Shown here piece by piece: positions 1 through 14,777 of a stretch of 64,000 nucleotides of DNA. Origin of the DNA: Campylorhamphus procurvoides (Eukaryota; Chordata; Aves; Passeriformes; Dendrocolaptidae); assembly GCA_013396655.1 (NCBI GenBank), contig WBMV01004156.1, positions 920,867-984,866 of the forward strand, in the 5' to 3' direction. How positions within the stretch are numbered: position 1 is the stretch's first letter; every line of letters begins with the position of its first letter. The notes beneath the pieces are model-generated. The model did no database searches. It was not told the DNA's origin and saw nothing but the letters and a program-made list of their open reading frames with translations. A program made the translations under genes and the position numbers.

Positions 1-615
1 AGGGTTCTCTGCAACTCGGCATTATTAAGGTACTAGAAAGAGATCATGGAAAATAATAGCAAAATTTGAACTGAGGGGAGAAGAAAAGCTCCTTCCATTC
101 TATCTATTTCCTTTCATCCACCAAATCTCAAGCAAATGCTCCATATATAATGTACTCTCAAAGCAAGGAAAAGAAAGCCCCTGTGAACCTCCCTGAAAAC
201 AAACCCACAGAAAACTACTAACCACAAGAATGTAAACCATGCTATACAACACAGGAAAACAGTAGCTTGGTTCAATTTCAGGGTGATGTGAAAAGACAAT
301 TAAACTCAAACTAGACCTTTGTGATCTGGAGGTATTACAGCACTAAGAGATTTACAGCCATATTTCTATAGCACTTTGCACAGAGAAAAATAATTTTACT
401 CAGCTGTTTGGTACCTAAGGTATTACATTCTATCTCCATCGTTTTTTCTCTAACATTTTTTTATTTGCTGGTATCTCCTTACTGAATGTTCCAAGCCTGA
501 ATATTAAGCACGTGTAATACGCAGATGCAAAAACAAGCACTCTTGACTTGCTCTGCTAGTTAAGAACATTTCCAAGCTAAATAAGGCACTAAATCAGTGA
601 TTGCAACTGTAGGGG

Positions 616-640
616 AAAAAGAAAAAAAAAAAAAAAAAAA
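616..640. repeat. Poly-A run
   Basis: Twenty-five bases of A with a single G, followed by a G-rich stretch. Simple repeat in CACNA1C intron 1. Confidence 0.9.
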
Positions 641-1258
641 GAGGGTGAGGAGAGGGTGGGAAGACAATAAGAGGTGGGGAAAATTAGCAGGAGACTATCT
701 TTGCAAGCACCTGTATGGGAAAAAATAGCATCTGGTTAACATCTGAGGCTGATCGCTGTAATGTGTAACCCCGAAATAGTTCTTATGTCACTGGTTGGCC
801 ATACAAACATCGTTAAGCAGCTTCTCTGTGACCTTTTCTACAGCAGATGCAGACAAATGTTTGAGACAGTCTTTATAGATTCTTTCTAAAAATAAGGACT
901 CCTGCTTATATAAAGGCAGATTCATTGATCATTACTGAGTTTACACATAGCAGAGCAAAGGTGGCATGAGTAGATCCACACCAGATTTCTAGACCACTTG
1001 CTTAGGACTCAGTAGGCTCTATTTTAGCACTACCAATGAGTTAGTGCTCTAGCTGCTGCTCCAGCTCTGTCTTCAGAGTTTTCAGATCACATCAAAGATG
1101 GTGAAAGCCGAGGCTTTTGTGTTCCTCTCTTGGGATGCTCTGCTCTTTGCAGGGTCAGCATCACAAAAGAAGCAAGGTATTTCCTATAAACAGCTTACTC
1201 TGATAGCCTAGAAACACAGGTCAAGAGACTCTGTTTCTACTGCTCATTAGAAACTGCA

Positions 1259-1347
1259 ACACAAACAAACAAAACCAGAAACACAAAAATAAAAATTAAA
1301 AGAAACAACACCAAAACAAAACCAAAATAACCAACCAACAAACAAAC
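1259..1347. repeat. (CAAA)n-like A/C-rich low-complexity tract
   Basis: Imperfect CAAA/CCAA repeats. Similar shorter tracts occur at 8927-8966, 10166-10221 and 39680-39720. Confidence 0.85.
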
Positions 1348-4300
1348 ATGAGCCTGGCTGAGCTTCAACCTGCCCGTGAGCCTAAAGTCCAGGGAATGTG
1401 GCTGCACAGGACATTTCTATGGAACACGGCATCACAGGCCCCAGTTCTAGAATCCACACCTCAAAAAGAGTAATACAGTAGTTTAAAGGACTCAAAAGAG
1501 GCACAAGAAAATGTAGAGTGGGACAATATCTTCAATGAAAGACTAAAAATATATGAATCACTTGGTCTTCTATAAAATATATAGTGAGGGGAATTCATCA
1601 GCGTGAGAATGTGAAAGGTGTTTGACACCTCATGGCCCTTTCATCTCACTGGAATAACCCTTGTAACATTCAATATTTGGTAGGTGTAACTAAGCAAATT
1701 CAGGTGTCTAATCAGGTATCACCGGTAACAGTGAGGAGGCCTAACCAGTGGAAACTTAACCGTGGAATGTCAGGGGTCACTTCCACTTTGTCTCCCCAGG
1801 CCAGGCCTGTGTCATTTTCTAATGTCCCTTTTGGTGATCAAACAGGAGGAGTCAGAAACTGCTGGGAGAGACTCTTCAGCCTGGCAGATGTCCTCAGAAA
1901 TCTGTTATCCACACACAGCCCAAGCACAGGAGGAAACACAAAGCTATCGGGATGATATTTCAAATACATCAGTTGGAAATGTCTCTGTAAAAAGGTGTTT
2001 TTGCAACATATTGAGGCCTGTGGTGGGATAAATGGAACATTTTCACATGCAGACGGGGATCCCCATTGTTACCCTTATTTCAAGCTATTTGTGGCACAAT
2101 GGCTTAATCAGACAAGTAGTGTTACAAAAACAGTTATGGCATTTTTAAGTAAATTACTCCCACTTAAATCTATACATTCCCTGAAACATTCTCTTGTCTC
2201 AAGTTTTGAGTCATTGTATCATTACCAGGCACAGGCAGTAAATGAGCATTCAAAAGCAAATGGTGAAACTGTAACAGCAAACATCACAGACAACCCTCTG
2301 CAAAACTACAGAATAGCTTTCCATAGAGGCAAAGCATACGTTTCTGATTTCTATACAAAGATTAAACTGCAAGCCACTAATGGGTAATACCATATTGAAA
2401 GGTTGCTATTTCATTAAAAAAGTCCCCTCCCTGTTTTCAAAATTCATCTTTCAAAACTGAGCTCACCAAGTTCAAGTATTTCATCAGCACCTCACAAGAA
2501 GGGCAAGCGCTGCTTTGAGCTGGTCTACCCCACCACAGAGGGCCGTTTTTGTGAGCAGAATTTCTTGCTGGGGCTCTTCAGGGAGCTGTAATTGTTGGTC
2601 ACTACAGAGCTTGTGCAAAAGGCAGTATGAGAGAGTCCAGGCTGCAAATTCTGGGGAAAGAGGCTCTGAAGAGATATTAGGATGTTACATAAAGATTTTG
2701 TATCCTTGCTTATGCCAGAGAGAAGAAATTTTTGAAAGATACATGTTCTTTGAGATAATATAGTAGTATAAGGATATAAAGAAAGTGTGTGTGCCACCCT
2801 TTATTTAGGATGATAAAAACTTGCCCTGCCAAGACAAGTTAACCTTTTCTTCTGATGTCACCAAAATAAAGGACCTTTGTATTCCTGCTGTGACTGCATC
2901 CTGGAGGGACATGGGCTCTCCCTCTGGCTGAAATCACGGACCCAGCACACTCTGTCTGGTGCTCCAGGCTCTGGCAGGCAGAAGCACATTTGCCAACGTG
3001 TCCCAGGTTGAACAAAGTTGCCAAGCTAACAAGATTTTGCACCTCAGTTTATCTCCTCTTTGCGACCCTCCTACCGTGCAATGACTCAAAAATTACATGG
3101 TGGAAATCAGGCATGCTGTATTTGTTTGCCCCAAAGCACAGCACACACAAGCCAAAGAATTACCGCAGAGAGCCCTTTCTACATTCCTGTTACCTCACTA
3201 TTAATCTTTCCTTGTGAATGTGGTACATTCCAGCCAGCTCAGCTGCCCACACTCACCAGCTAGGAGGAAAAGACTGAACTGATGGCAGCACAGTTCCTCT
3301 GATGCTGTGTCTTCTGACACACTTGCCATCCCTCTCTGACACTGCCTGGAAAACCCCAGCTCCCTCTTGAAGCTACCTGTTCTGCATTCACAAAATTTCC
3401 CACTCCTAAACAATGCCTAGTGTGAGAACAACTAATTTTTTCCCAAGACTGAGATGGGGCTTCTCCTCAAGAAGCAGCTTCCATGAATTTCCGACAAGAA
3501 TTTTTCCCAAGTTATTGTTTTTCTTATCATGCTTTCCTTTGCCAATTTCTTCTATTTAACAGCATGGATTCAGGCAGGAAGCAGACTCCTAATGCATTTG
3601 CATTCACACAGGTCACCTGAAAGACAGGTGACTTTCTAAATCCTAATATATGCCTATAGCTTGTTTCTTGATACTATTCTTCTGTTGTTGACAACTAAAA
3701 GTAGAAATCAACACACATACATAAGGTGGAATTAATTTCATTAGTTCTAACAACCTAAAATCTGACATTCAGTCTAACTCAGTCATCAAAGCTTTAGCTG
3801 TGCAGTCGAGGCAGAGTCAAGCAGCTCCAAAATAAGCAGCCTACCCCACTATTTTAGATAGCTATAATGTTTTGTGGCCATGGCTGCCTTCCTCTCCACT
3901 GACTACACATCAACTCTAAATGATTAGCTCCAACTAGACAATTTAAACACCTACAGTGAGGTAAAATGAAATCTACACCAAACGATTAGTTTTACTATAT
4001 GAAGAATGACAATCTGAAAACACAAACCATTTCCCTCTTATTTCATACTATTCTGTTTCTTTCCAAATCTTTCATAACACAGCTAGATCCTTCCAATCAC
4101 AGTCACTTATTCATTCTGGTCCACTAAGCAAATTATACTTCTGCCTATATGTATTCACAACTGTGTAGGCACAGTGCAACTGCAGACATTTCAGAGACAT
4201 TCTAATGGTTCCTGAGAGTAAGATATTTTTTCCCAGCTATTTGAAAACAAACAAAAAAAAAATGCCTCATGATACAAACACTGGGAAGATGGCAGATAAA

Positions 4301-7300
4301 ATCAGAAATGTCTATATATCCAGGTTGCTATTCAAGCCCTGGAGGTGCCTACTGATAAGCGTGTGTAGAGTTGTGAGAAAAAAGAGAGGTCCAATTCCTC
4401 TTACCCACTAGCACAAAGTACACATCACATACCACCCTATGCAGTCCCCAGAGACAGATCAGAAAACCTTTTCTATCACATTCCCATTTGATCACAGGAA
4501 TATCTACATTCAAGGAAAACATATTTTATCTCTGCAATTCACATCCAAGAGTGAAACCACATGCATCCTGACCGTAAACTATCTGGTCCAAAATTCCTAC
4601 TGAGAGCTCTGCACTGACTCCCCATAATCCTGTCTGACCACCTTTTTCCTGTTACCCAAGATATTGACCTCCTTCCATGAGCATTACATTGCCCAGCTAT
4701 AAAACTGATGATCACCAGGCAAAGATTGCACTTGCAAAGAAGACAATCCTCTTTACTTATTAATATACAGCGCTCATTACTGAAGTTAAGACTACTAAGA
4801 ATAATAGGTATTAGGGCTGCAGGCAGATGACTCAGCCCTGGCCTGAGTAACTGAAGAGGACATGGAAAACTACTGGAAATGACAGGAGAAATTACCAGAC
4901 GTGATAACAAAGTGAGAAGCTGACAAGAGTTACAGGTGGCATCGGGAAGAATGGCCAAATTCCCCACATGGTTAAGGGGGGGTTGAGTCAGAGATGCATG
5001 AACTTCACAGTTACTTGAAAGAAGTACTGGAGTGCTGTTGGGGGGTATCACAAAGCCAACAGTGCCCAGGTTACTCTGTTAGTAATAAGGCCAGAATTAC
5101 TGAGATCTGGCATCAGAAACACCAAATTTGGATATGGATGTAGAAAAGCTGGGACAATGGCCTGGCATGTTGGAAGAGCAATAGAAGCTTGATCACTGGA
5201 AGGTGCTTGTACTCCAGGGATCATGAGCAGGTAAATATATAAGCAAATAACTCCAGAGAAAACAATTTTTCTTTTCCAATCTTCCAACTCTAGGGAGGCA
5301 TGAAAGAGCCTCTGAAAGCTGACAGCCTACCACAAAAATAAATTAAAGTCTTATCCTCTAAATATTCCTATTCCAGTCTTTACATTAATCCGCCAAATAG
5401 CAGGTAAAAGTCTATCAGATCCCTGTTCAGTGTGTTGTAGCTGCAGAATCAGGTTTAGATACTTTCTACTGCTGTTATTAGAACAACTATGTACATCAAC
5501 TAGAAGTTTATATCCTAAGATGACAAGTGGGGCTTTCCTTCTTCTGCAGTAAGTCTATCCTTAAATAGTATTTTAAAACAGTATTTCAACCCTGACATAG
5601 GGAGACAAGTAATAAAATTCACCAATATATTAAGCCATCTGGATGAGCTTACATCACATTCCTTTTGAAGTATCAAACACTACTGATGTGTGTTACAAGA
5701 ATAAATTTCTTTCCCTCTGATATTTGTAGAATTGACTTCACATAGGGCTTCCCCATCCATATTTCACATAAATAATGAATCCTCTGGCCTTACAGCATGC
5801 ATGTTAAACTCCTTAGCAACATTCAGTGAGACCTAGCTCTGTATTCTGTGCACTAATGTTTTCCATGAGAAGCCACCTTAAAGCACAACAGACGCAATCT
5901 CCAAAATGCACATCCCAAAATAAAAGCAAAAATGTGTTCTGGTGAAATAAGAACAAAATCAAGGCAAAGCAAGATAACAGCAAAGTTCTCAATAAGAATG
6001 CTAAGTACTGCAAAAATAGATAAAGAACTGCTGACCTGTATGTAGTTATTTAAATGCAAGCTCTGCCTTTAAACAGCAGGATGTATGTTCCAGTTAAAAT
6101 GTGTATCTATTGACAGAAATACTCTAAAAGCTGTGTAAATCACATTGCAAATTAAAAGCACTTAAGACGTCCAAGCGTAATGTTTCATAGAAAGTAAGAG
6201 AAGTTGCATTATCAGCATTAAAAACTTCCTGCAATGTTTTGTTGAATTATTCATGTTTGAAGATGTGATCCTTTTTCAAGCACTTCACATTTGACCATGT
6301 GCTATGACACTTTCCCAGAGATTCTGCCAGGCACCTGTAAAGCCCCATGCTCAATATTTCTCAAGTTTGATACCTGATTCTTTTTCTTTTAATTTTATTT
6401 TAAAATACTGTATTTGTTTTTAAGAGCTGCCAGTAGCAAGTCCCTCTAGTTATTTTTTGACTGATTTCCTGGCATGCATAACAGCTTTTATCACTGCATG
6501 AGAACTGGGACACAATTTTTCGTCTCTTATGATCTTTTTGACACCCTCCGCCTTAAAGCAGATAAAAGTCTTGAAGCCATGTTCATCTTAATCTTTCACT
6601 CTCTGCTTTTATTTCTGACTTTTGGCATAATGGCTGAAATGACAAGAGATACTCTATTCCTATTCCAGCCACCACTGAGCAATTGCATTTGTTTTCAAAT
6701 CCAAAATTAAAATCGTAATCCACTTCTAGATGCTGCCCCTGAATACAGTCATACCAAAGTTCCAATAAACCCATGATTAAACCTGATCACTTTCAATTTT
6801 CACCCCATAAATGCACATTACTTCTCTCTAAAGACACCAATTCGAATTTAATTTACACCTGAAAACACTCTACGCATCTATACAATTTATAATAGGCAAT
6901 AATAAAAGGCAATATACAATTTATAATAGCAGTAATAGGCAATTTAAGTATCACATGGGAATTCCAGCACACAGGTGAAGCTCTCCTCCCTACACATAAG
7001 TCTATTTGTTCACAACTCCAGAGAGTAATGAATACTATGGATTTCCTCTGTTTTCTTAATGGCCCCTGGGCTTATCTGACTTCATTTGCTGACTTTGCTG
7101 TCAATATGTTAAATTCATCCCAAGGATATCAGACCCATTTGTACTTAACTAAATTCAAATTTCTAATATTTACATGGAAAATGTCCTTTTGTGGACTATA
7201 TGGAAGCTACAAGACAGAAAACCAACTAAATTTGTCATTACAGATCAATTTTAACTTTCAGCTTCCTGATATTTGTCAGTCTGTATCAGACATAAGGTTC

Positions 7301-9188
7301 AACATAAACCCACTATGCAGTGTATTAAAGTGCAATAATTCATTTTTCCATTGTCTTCAACAAACATCAGTTTTAATTCATCTGGATTACATTTGCTTCT
7401 CACACAGTTCACTGCAGTGTTCCTGTAGCTAAAATTCAGGAACTCTACTACTAACAGCTACATCACACAGGTTTCACTTTTAGAATTATTATTTTTGCCA
7501 ATAATTCATGATGCAGAACTGACTTGCAAGCAAAGAAACACAAGTATTCTCTTTGTAAAGGTAAAAGATCATTTTGTGTTACAAAAATATCTGATGTATC
7601 AACAATACATATTAAATTTCAAAATATACATATTAAATTTAAAAACTGAGGAATCTTAAAAAGTCTTACATCTAACCATCCGTAATGGAGAATGGAATCC
7701 TTTTTTTCCTCCTTTGGAATAAAGAATCAGAAATCTGATCAGTAACATGAATTCACTCCTGCAATGCCTTTAGGAAGAAATGTTGAGTTAATTACTCAAT
7801 TAGAGCATATTTACTTTGTAATTATAATGTCATGTTCAGTCATATTTAATTGTTTTTTCCAAAATACCCGAAGGCAACTATACACATAGTGGGCTGAAAA
7901 CCTGAAAAATTTTAAATAAATAACAATGCCATTTAGAGAAGCATATTTTAAACATATGACAGAGTATCCTTTAAGGTTAGATGGATCTCAGACAATATTT
8001 TCTTTAAAGCAATTAACTCAAGATTTATGTACAAAATGCAAAAAGAGTACCCGCGGGGTTAGCCAGATTTTTACTGGGCGTGGTTTGAAAACCATTAAAT
8101 TTCCAGTCACCCTTAAGAATCACTTTATTTTCATCTTCTGTCTTTTACCAAAGAAGCAAATTTTCTTTCCCTCCTAAACATGCTAAGTTTGTTCGTGCCC
8201 GGCTGATGAACCTCATGGATTTCTTTTATTTCTTTACAGCTCCCAGGTTAAATAATCCCTTTTTTTAATCCCCACAGACAAGGCTTTAACTGGTACTCTG
8301 CTACCTCTCCCAGCTGTTGAAGGACATGCAACTTGCTGGTGTTTATTCATGAATTCTGAATGTTTTGACTGCTAAGACAGCCATTGAAATTCAGAATTTA
8401 ATATCTGGGACTCGAAAAAAACCAGACATATAAAAAAAGAAGGAATATTTTCAAAGTACTCTACAAATACATAGCCTTAGCATTCCTAGATAAATTCCTA
8501 AAATCCCACAGAATACCCATTAACAGTTATTTTAATACTCTTTAGCCTGCAAGGAAAAAGGAATCTAAATCAAAGTTGGGATCCCAATCCTGTTTGGATT
8601 CAAGCCCTACAGTCATCACTTCCCTGGTGATTTTATGTGTGGGTATACATACATCCCAACAGAAAGTAACTAGATTCAGCTAAATGCTTATAAATTACAG
8701 CAGGATTCATTTTTCAACCTAATAACTGGAATGTGAAAGTGAACTGCTCGCAGGTTTTCACCAGCTCATCACTGTATGTGCCTGCCTGGGTCTTGAGCCA
8801 GACTCTGCATGCAAATTATTCCAGCACAGTACAGGAAAACAGCCCATTTACAAATACAGGGAGCAAATACCCAAAGCAACTGAGACTTCAGGCTTGTCTC
8901 ACCTCTCCTACAAACTATGATACCATTAAAAAAAAAAACAACAAAAAACCAAAACAAACAAAAAAGTGGGCAAGCAAACTACTCTGAAACTGGCGTGATG
9001 CACTGAGGCAAAAGCCCCTCAAGTCCTCCATCTCAAAGTTTCCACAAATAGCCCCTCTGTCTTATTAAACACAAAACCACGGCTGTAGTTTAGCTATCGG
9101 CCAACTTATGTAAATTAGCTCTCCATCTTCAAATACAGAGATTTGAGCATACAGAGTAGATAACAGGAAAAATGTGCTGATTGTGTTT

Positions 9189-9376
9189 GTTTACTGTGAG
9201 GGTAGCTCAATCCTGCAACAGGCTGCCCACTGTGTTAGCAGAAGCTCCATCCTCTGAGACATTCAACATTAGGCTGGACATGACCCTGAGCAACCCCATC
9301 TAATGAGACCTGTTTTGAGTAGGGTGTTGAACTATCCAGCCTCTGTAGGTCCCTTCCATCATACATAACCATTTTA
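9189..9376 (+). mobile_element. CR1 LINE 3' fragment (plus orientation)
   Basis: The stretch CAACAGGCTGCCCACTG, GGCTGGACATGACCCTGAGC, then GTAGGTCCCTTCCATCATAC follows the last 190 bases of a CR1 consensus. It is old and diverged, in CACNA1C intron 1. Confidence 0.82.
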
Positions 9377-12287
9377 TTGAATCCACACTTCTTAAAAATG
9401 CAGTTCTTTGCAGTGGAACCTGCACCAGTGAGGGCAGCACCTCCCAGAACTATCTTCTTGAGAAAGATGCCTGGGAAGGTGACATACAGAGCAGATTGCT
9501 TTCAAAGCCATCATCAGTTGGTTCCCCTGAATTTAATCTCTTGAGGATGAACCGTGCTAATAACCTCTCAGCTGTGGATCACAATAATTCAACCTTGGTA
9601 TCTGGACAACGGCCAATTTGACCAAATAAAGACAAAATGTGGTTCCTTCGGATCTTCTGTCACCTTCTATGACACATGTATTGATATTTTCTCATTTCCC
9701 CACCTCCCACACTCCCCTCATAGACTGCCAGATTCACCTATTCAAACCATACAATCTTTAATGTTGTATTTAGGTTTCTGGAAGAAATTTGGCATGGCCT
9801 GGAAATCTCTATACACAGTACAGGGACAGCTGTGACTCTTCTAGCTGGAAGAAACCCGCCCTGAAACTACCTCAAGCTCTCTGAGAAGTTCATTCCGCCC
9901 TCATGACTATGTCCCACTCATAAAAACTGACAGAAGCTTTTTCCAGGACTCTTTCATACAAATATTTATGTATACTATCAACAACACCCTGATTTATTCC
10001 ACAACAACCTTGGAAGGGCAACAGGTGCATTTGTCATCATATAACCCTACCACTGGGTATCAGAGCTCTCAGCAGGATCACTCTACCACCTCAAACCACA
10101 CCTGCTCTCTGACTCTGCATCACTGTGCTCCCTGCCCAGAACACAGACTGAAACTTCCTCTCTCACTACAACAACAACAAAACAAAACACAAAAAACCTC
10201 CCAAACAAACAAAAAAAAAAAGTCGAGGGGAAAAAATCAAGTTTCTTAAATGCACAGTGATGTTTTTACTTCAATGAGAAAAAAGTTGTCTTAAAATGGC
10301 TTTTTGGATTTTTAACTTTCATTGGTAAAGCTACAAGAATAATGAAGGATTTTATGTTAGGTAACATATGAACTCCCAAAAGGAAAAGTATTCAGTGGCA
10401 ATCAACTGTCTGAACCCTTAATACTGTTTTCCCTTTTTAAAATTGAGGATGCTGAAATTCAGTAATAAATATTTTGATGAATACACTTGTTCTCAAGTTC
10501 ATATCATCCCCACTATCTAAATAAAATCAGTATTTCAGTTAAATGATTTACAAAAAATATACTGTGTTTGTCTACAGTCTCAACAAAAAAAAAAAAGGCA
10601 ATTGAACCATTTAATAACATTATGTTTTGTAAAGCATATATCTGCCACTGGAAAAAGCTTTCTTTGGTGTTGATCTGATTTGTTGTGTTCAATAATTTAG
10701 GAGAGACTTTTACTGCATGCAGCCATATCTGTTATGCTGGTTGATAGTCAATAAATTTAGAGAACACACTAAAATATGTGTTTCTCAGAAGAGATCTCGT
10801 ATTTGCTGTTCCTGAACTTGAATGACTCTGTTCCTTTAGTTATTTCCCAGAAAGGGTTAAACAAGACACTTCCTAGCAAGTCAAATGGCCACAATGACAA
10901 TTCACACACACACAGAGTAAATTTAAGAGTGATTGCCATTCAGATAAATCCTATTTTAAGCACGGATGTAGAACCACTTTGCACAAATTGAAAGCCAAAA
11001 GTAAGCATACATGGTAACACTGCAGTTACACATCACGTTCCCTGAAGTGTTCTGAGGAAACGAAACAAAAAGATGAGGACAAATAATTCAAAGCAGATAT
11101 CTCAGTAGGATGAATCAATCCTACATGGCAAGGCTGCATCACATCTGCTGCAATGAATTACTCAGATACAACCCCAAAGCCGTATTTGATTGCAGAGTAG
11201 AGAGAGTGGGTTCATAGAGGTGCCCTGGTTGCAGAGAGCACACCAGGTAAGTGTTTGTGATAGCAGGGCAAACTTCAGGAAGAACCAGCCAACAGGAACA
11301 CCGATGATGACATAACCAAGATTGGGCTCTCTGACTGAAGATAATTTCAAAGACAATCTTTCAAAAATATATACTTTAAATTCCATGCCTTTAGCAGGAC
11401 ACTTAAATACTCCTTTTAAGGATAGGAAATGCTTGAAAGCACTTAAATACTTTTGTGAAGACTCTACTGGCAACTTTCACAAGTAAATGCAGGGCACTGT
11501 GTTACAAAGAAGACTTAAGTACTGTTCCTTAGCATTATATTAAATATTTTTATATTACACTGCTATTTCACATTATATTGAATTAAATGCTTTACACTTA
11601 CAGAAAGTTCCAAGTACTTTGAGGCAGAAGATAATACTTCATAAATACAAATGTTTATTGTTAAACCAGGGAGGTTGGAATTCTGGTGATGCATTTTTAC
11701 ACTGTGATTCAGACTTTCCTACAAAAATCCTGAAGATAAGCTGTTTTAGATGACTTAGAGGTATTCTTTACGCCCCAGGACTAATGCCTACCCTGACTGC
11801 AAAACAAGAGCACAAGAACAAATACTCAAAAATGACAACTCGGTTTGCTAATCTGATCACTCTGTCACCATGGAAAGAGCATGGTTTCTCCTACACATAA
11901 AAACATTGCTCCAAAAAATAACAGGAAATAAAACTGACTTTCTGAAAACAGAGCAGAAAATTAAAGCAAACATCCCATAAATTCTAGTGCATATAGCCAG
12001 TGGTTTTGTCTTGTAGCACGGATTTCAACCCTTCAACTGAAATCACCTGCCCACAATCATCTCTATTTATACCTGCAAAGTTAAGGGGAATATTTGTGGG
12101 TTTGACCCTCACGTCAGGTCAGAAAATGCATTAGGGACTATGCTTGTGACTTGACCCTCTCGCTATCAATAGGCTTCTGAGAAATAAAGGGTATACTAAT
12201 TAGTTCTTAATTTAACAGATACAGAAGATACAAGGACTATGAAAGGAGTGTCTTACAGGGAAAGATTTCAAGAACAGGGTATGTGCA
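9377..12287. other. Gene-free stretch: CACNA1C intron 1
   Basis: AT-rich intron between two CR1 fragments, with the A/C-rich tract near 10.2 kb. No coding or RNA gene recognised. Confidence 0.8.
10166..10221. repeat. (CAA)n / (CAAA)n low-complexity tract
   Basis: ACAACAACAACAAAACAAAA and similar, ending in a poly-A run. Confidence 0.85.
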
Positions 12288-12505
12288 GGTTTGGAAAGGA
12301 GGTTGCAAGAAGACCTAATTATGGCTGTCAAATACCTGAGGGGGTTCTTTTCTACAAGCAGCAGGTAGAAATCTGTTCAAAATATGCAATAAGGACAAAG
12401 CCCAAAGGCATTATCTGAAATTGAAGGAAGGGTAGTTCAGACATGGTGTCAGAAACGGCTTTTCGCTCAGAGAGTCATTACTACACGGAATAAATGACCT
12501 ACCAG
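12288..12505 (+). mobile_element. Old CR1-like LINE fragment
   Basis: AGACCTAATTATGGCTGTCA and the following ATACCTGAGGG, ACAAAGCCCAAAGGC and GACATGGTGTCAGAAACGGC align loosely with the CR1/L3 3' region. It is strongly diverged and abuts a small GC-rich island. Confidence 0.6.
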
Positions 12506-12574
12506 GGGCTCTTGGATCCTAATGATCTTTATTCCGGGATAGACACTTATCCCTCAGTGCCACATCTGGCCCTC

Positions 12575-12910
12575 CCTGGCGGATCCAGGGTCTGGATGCG
12601 CCGCGGCTCCCGGCGAGCCCCTTGGAGCGCCGCGGGCTGCGCGGCCCTGCAGTGCCACCTTCCGGGAGAGGCCGCCGGGACCCCCCCGCTCCCCCTCCCC
12701 ACCTAATCCCCGCAACTGGGAAACGCGGCAGAACTGCTGCCTGCCTTTCATTTCCTGCCCCATCGCCAAATCTGCCCAGCACAGATGCCGCCGGACGCCG
12801 GCACGGCCAGCAGCGAAACCTCACCAGGTGTTTGAGCGCCGCTGGAGACCCAAAAGCGGCCACCCAGGGGCCAGGATGGCTCGTTCCGGTCCCTCCCCGG
12901 AGAGAGCTGC
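12575..12910. other. Small isolated GC/CpG-rich island in CACNA1C intron 1
   Basis: About 340 bases are rich in CpG (CGCCGCGGCTCCCGGCG and similar) between AT-rich flanks, 2.8 kb downstream of exon 1b on the gene strand. Open frames on both strands reflect high G+C and show no homology that I recognise. It could be an intronic alternative promoter, an orphan CpG island, or the end of a GC-rich repeat next to the CR1 piece. I cannot decide from sequence. Confidence 0.6.
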
Positions 12911-14229
12911 AACACGTGGGTTTGCAAACTGATTTGCCATTTTATATTAGCAGAGCAAGTTTTCGAAGTATTATGAGGGAGCACATTAGAGTGCCCATCT
13001 AGGATTCCATCCGGTCCCGCATGTGCATTAGATGTGATGTTACTTTTGAAAGCTTTTTCTGGTGCTTATCAGGTGGGGTTTTACCATTTTCTAGTCAAAC
13101 ACATGCTCTATGGCATTAATGAATAATTAATGGTTATAAAAAATACACTCCAATGTGTAGCAAAAATGGACACTGACAAGTGTCTCAGCATCAACAAACA
13201 ATACTATTTACTTCCCTTTGTTCAACAGGAGGCTGTAATGAAAACACAGTAGGCTTATGTTTTAACATCCAAAGAATGAGGAAATTCTTACTTTAGGGTC
13301 AAAGATTTTCAGAGTACAAAGCCACGTTCAAAAGTGCAAAACAGGTGTATTACAAACCTACCCAAACTGATGGTTAAGAAGTCAACAGAGCACTTCCAAA
13401 TACAGTTTCTTTTCCCTGAAGCCCTCACAATGTAACTAATGGCCTCTCTATGCTTGCTTTATTTATTCATTTTAAGTAAGCCCCATTACACCAGTTCCCC
13501 TCCTGCCCAGATACCTGAGTGGAAGGGCTACTCAGGTAGGCTGATAGAGGGCTGACTGAGATCAGACTTGTACAGAGAACAACTGCTGGCAGAGGCCTGG
13601 TCATGTCAGTCAGATTTCAAGAACAAACATCAAAATTGGTCTTGCACCACGAGTACCTGGAACATTCACCTTGCTGCTGGCAGCTGAGAAGGATGCAAGA
13701 GTAAGGACTTCTCTAAATCAGTCTTCCCTTCTAGAAGCAAGGAGTGGAAAAGGATCACAGACCTCACTTCATCTTCTACACTCCCTTCCTACCACTACCT
13801 TGCAACTGGAAATCTGTGGTTGCTTTAATGGCTCCATTCCACATTGTGATTGGTTTGCTCCCATCTCCTCACCACCAGGTTTTCTTGACTACTGATCAAT
13901 TTAACCTTTCAGGTGCTGTTTGCACAAAATAAAAATAGATGGTAAATAAATGGCAGCCTGAGCACTATCAGGGAACAGAACTCTTCCACCTGGCTGATTT
14001 TCTGTTTGCTTTAGAAGTTGTTCTTTCACCTGGGAGTAATGACAATCCGCATCAAGAGACAGATGCAAAACTGTTCCTTCAATTATATAATCACTGCAGC
14101 TGATAAGGAGGGAGCTGGATTTAGGTTGCCATAGCGTTGGCATATTGCTATGGAGGCTGAGCTCTTCATCCACTTTATCAGCTCTGGACCAGGAAGAGCA
14201 GCCCAATTACGCCTGCTGAATGCATGTGC
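12911..14229. other. Gene-free stretch: CACNA1C intron 1
   Basis: Ordinary intronic sequence between the small GC island and the main CpG island. Nothing recognised. Confidence 0.8.
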
Positions 14230-14777
14230 TGCGGACTCGCTCCCTCTTGGAAGGAGCACTCTGAATCAGGGGCTGCTTCCTTTCCCCTCCCACCTCATTT
14301 CGAGAGAGCGGCTAGGGGTGGGGGTACTGCGTGGTTTTATTCTTTTTAATCTGTATTTAATCGGAAGGAGGGTGGCGTTACCTCCAAAACCCACTGCCCC
14401 TCCACCACTGAGGGCTGCCACAGCGTCAATGCCCCTCCCCAGCTTACCCTCGGCCGCCCCTGCCAGGGACCCGGGGTAAGAGGGCACCAGGAGGGCTCCC
14501 CGGGGCCACCCTCGCACCCAGAGCAGGTGTTCCGTGGCACGGGCGGGGGCACGTTTGCAGGCAGGCAAGTTGTCGCCGGCCGAGGGAGGGGCTGCCCTGA
14601 GGGTAAGGCCGGGGGTCGAAGGGGGAGATGAGGAAGAAGTTGGCCGCGGCTGGGGGTTTGTGCTGGGGAGAGAGAAGCAGCCCGGCACCCGCTGCCGGCG
14701 GAGCGCTGCTCCTCTCTCGCCGAGGGGAGGAAATGGCTCTGTCTGCTCTGCAACACCGACGTGTGTGTGTGCAGCCA

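Larger units (their letters stand above)
1..9188. other. Gene-free stretch: CACNA1C intron 1
   Basis: AT-rich DNA downstream of exon 1b on the CACNA1C strand. I see no exon with both splice sites and no recognisable protein; in particular, the Cav1.2 exon 2 peptide is absent. It holds only simple repeats and short local duplications, such as ACAATTTATAATA twice at about 6884-6935. Confidence 0.8.

Noticed and set aside
4539..5051. 170-codon minus-strand open frame
   Set aside because: No recognisable motif; no matching splice sites on the CACNA1C strand; not the Cav1.2 exon 2 peptide.
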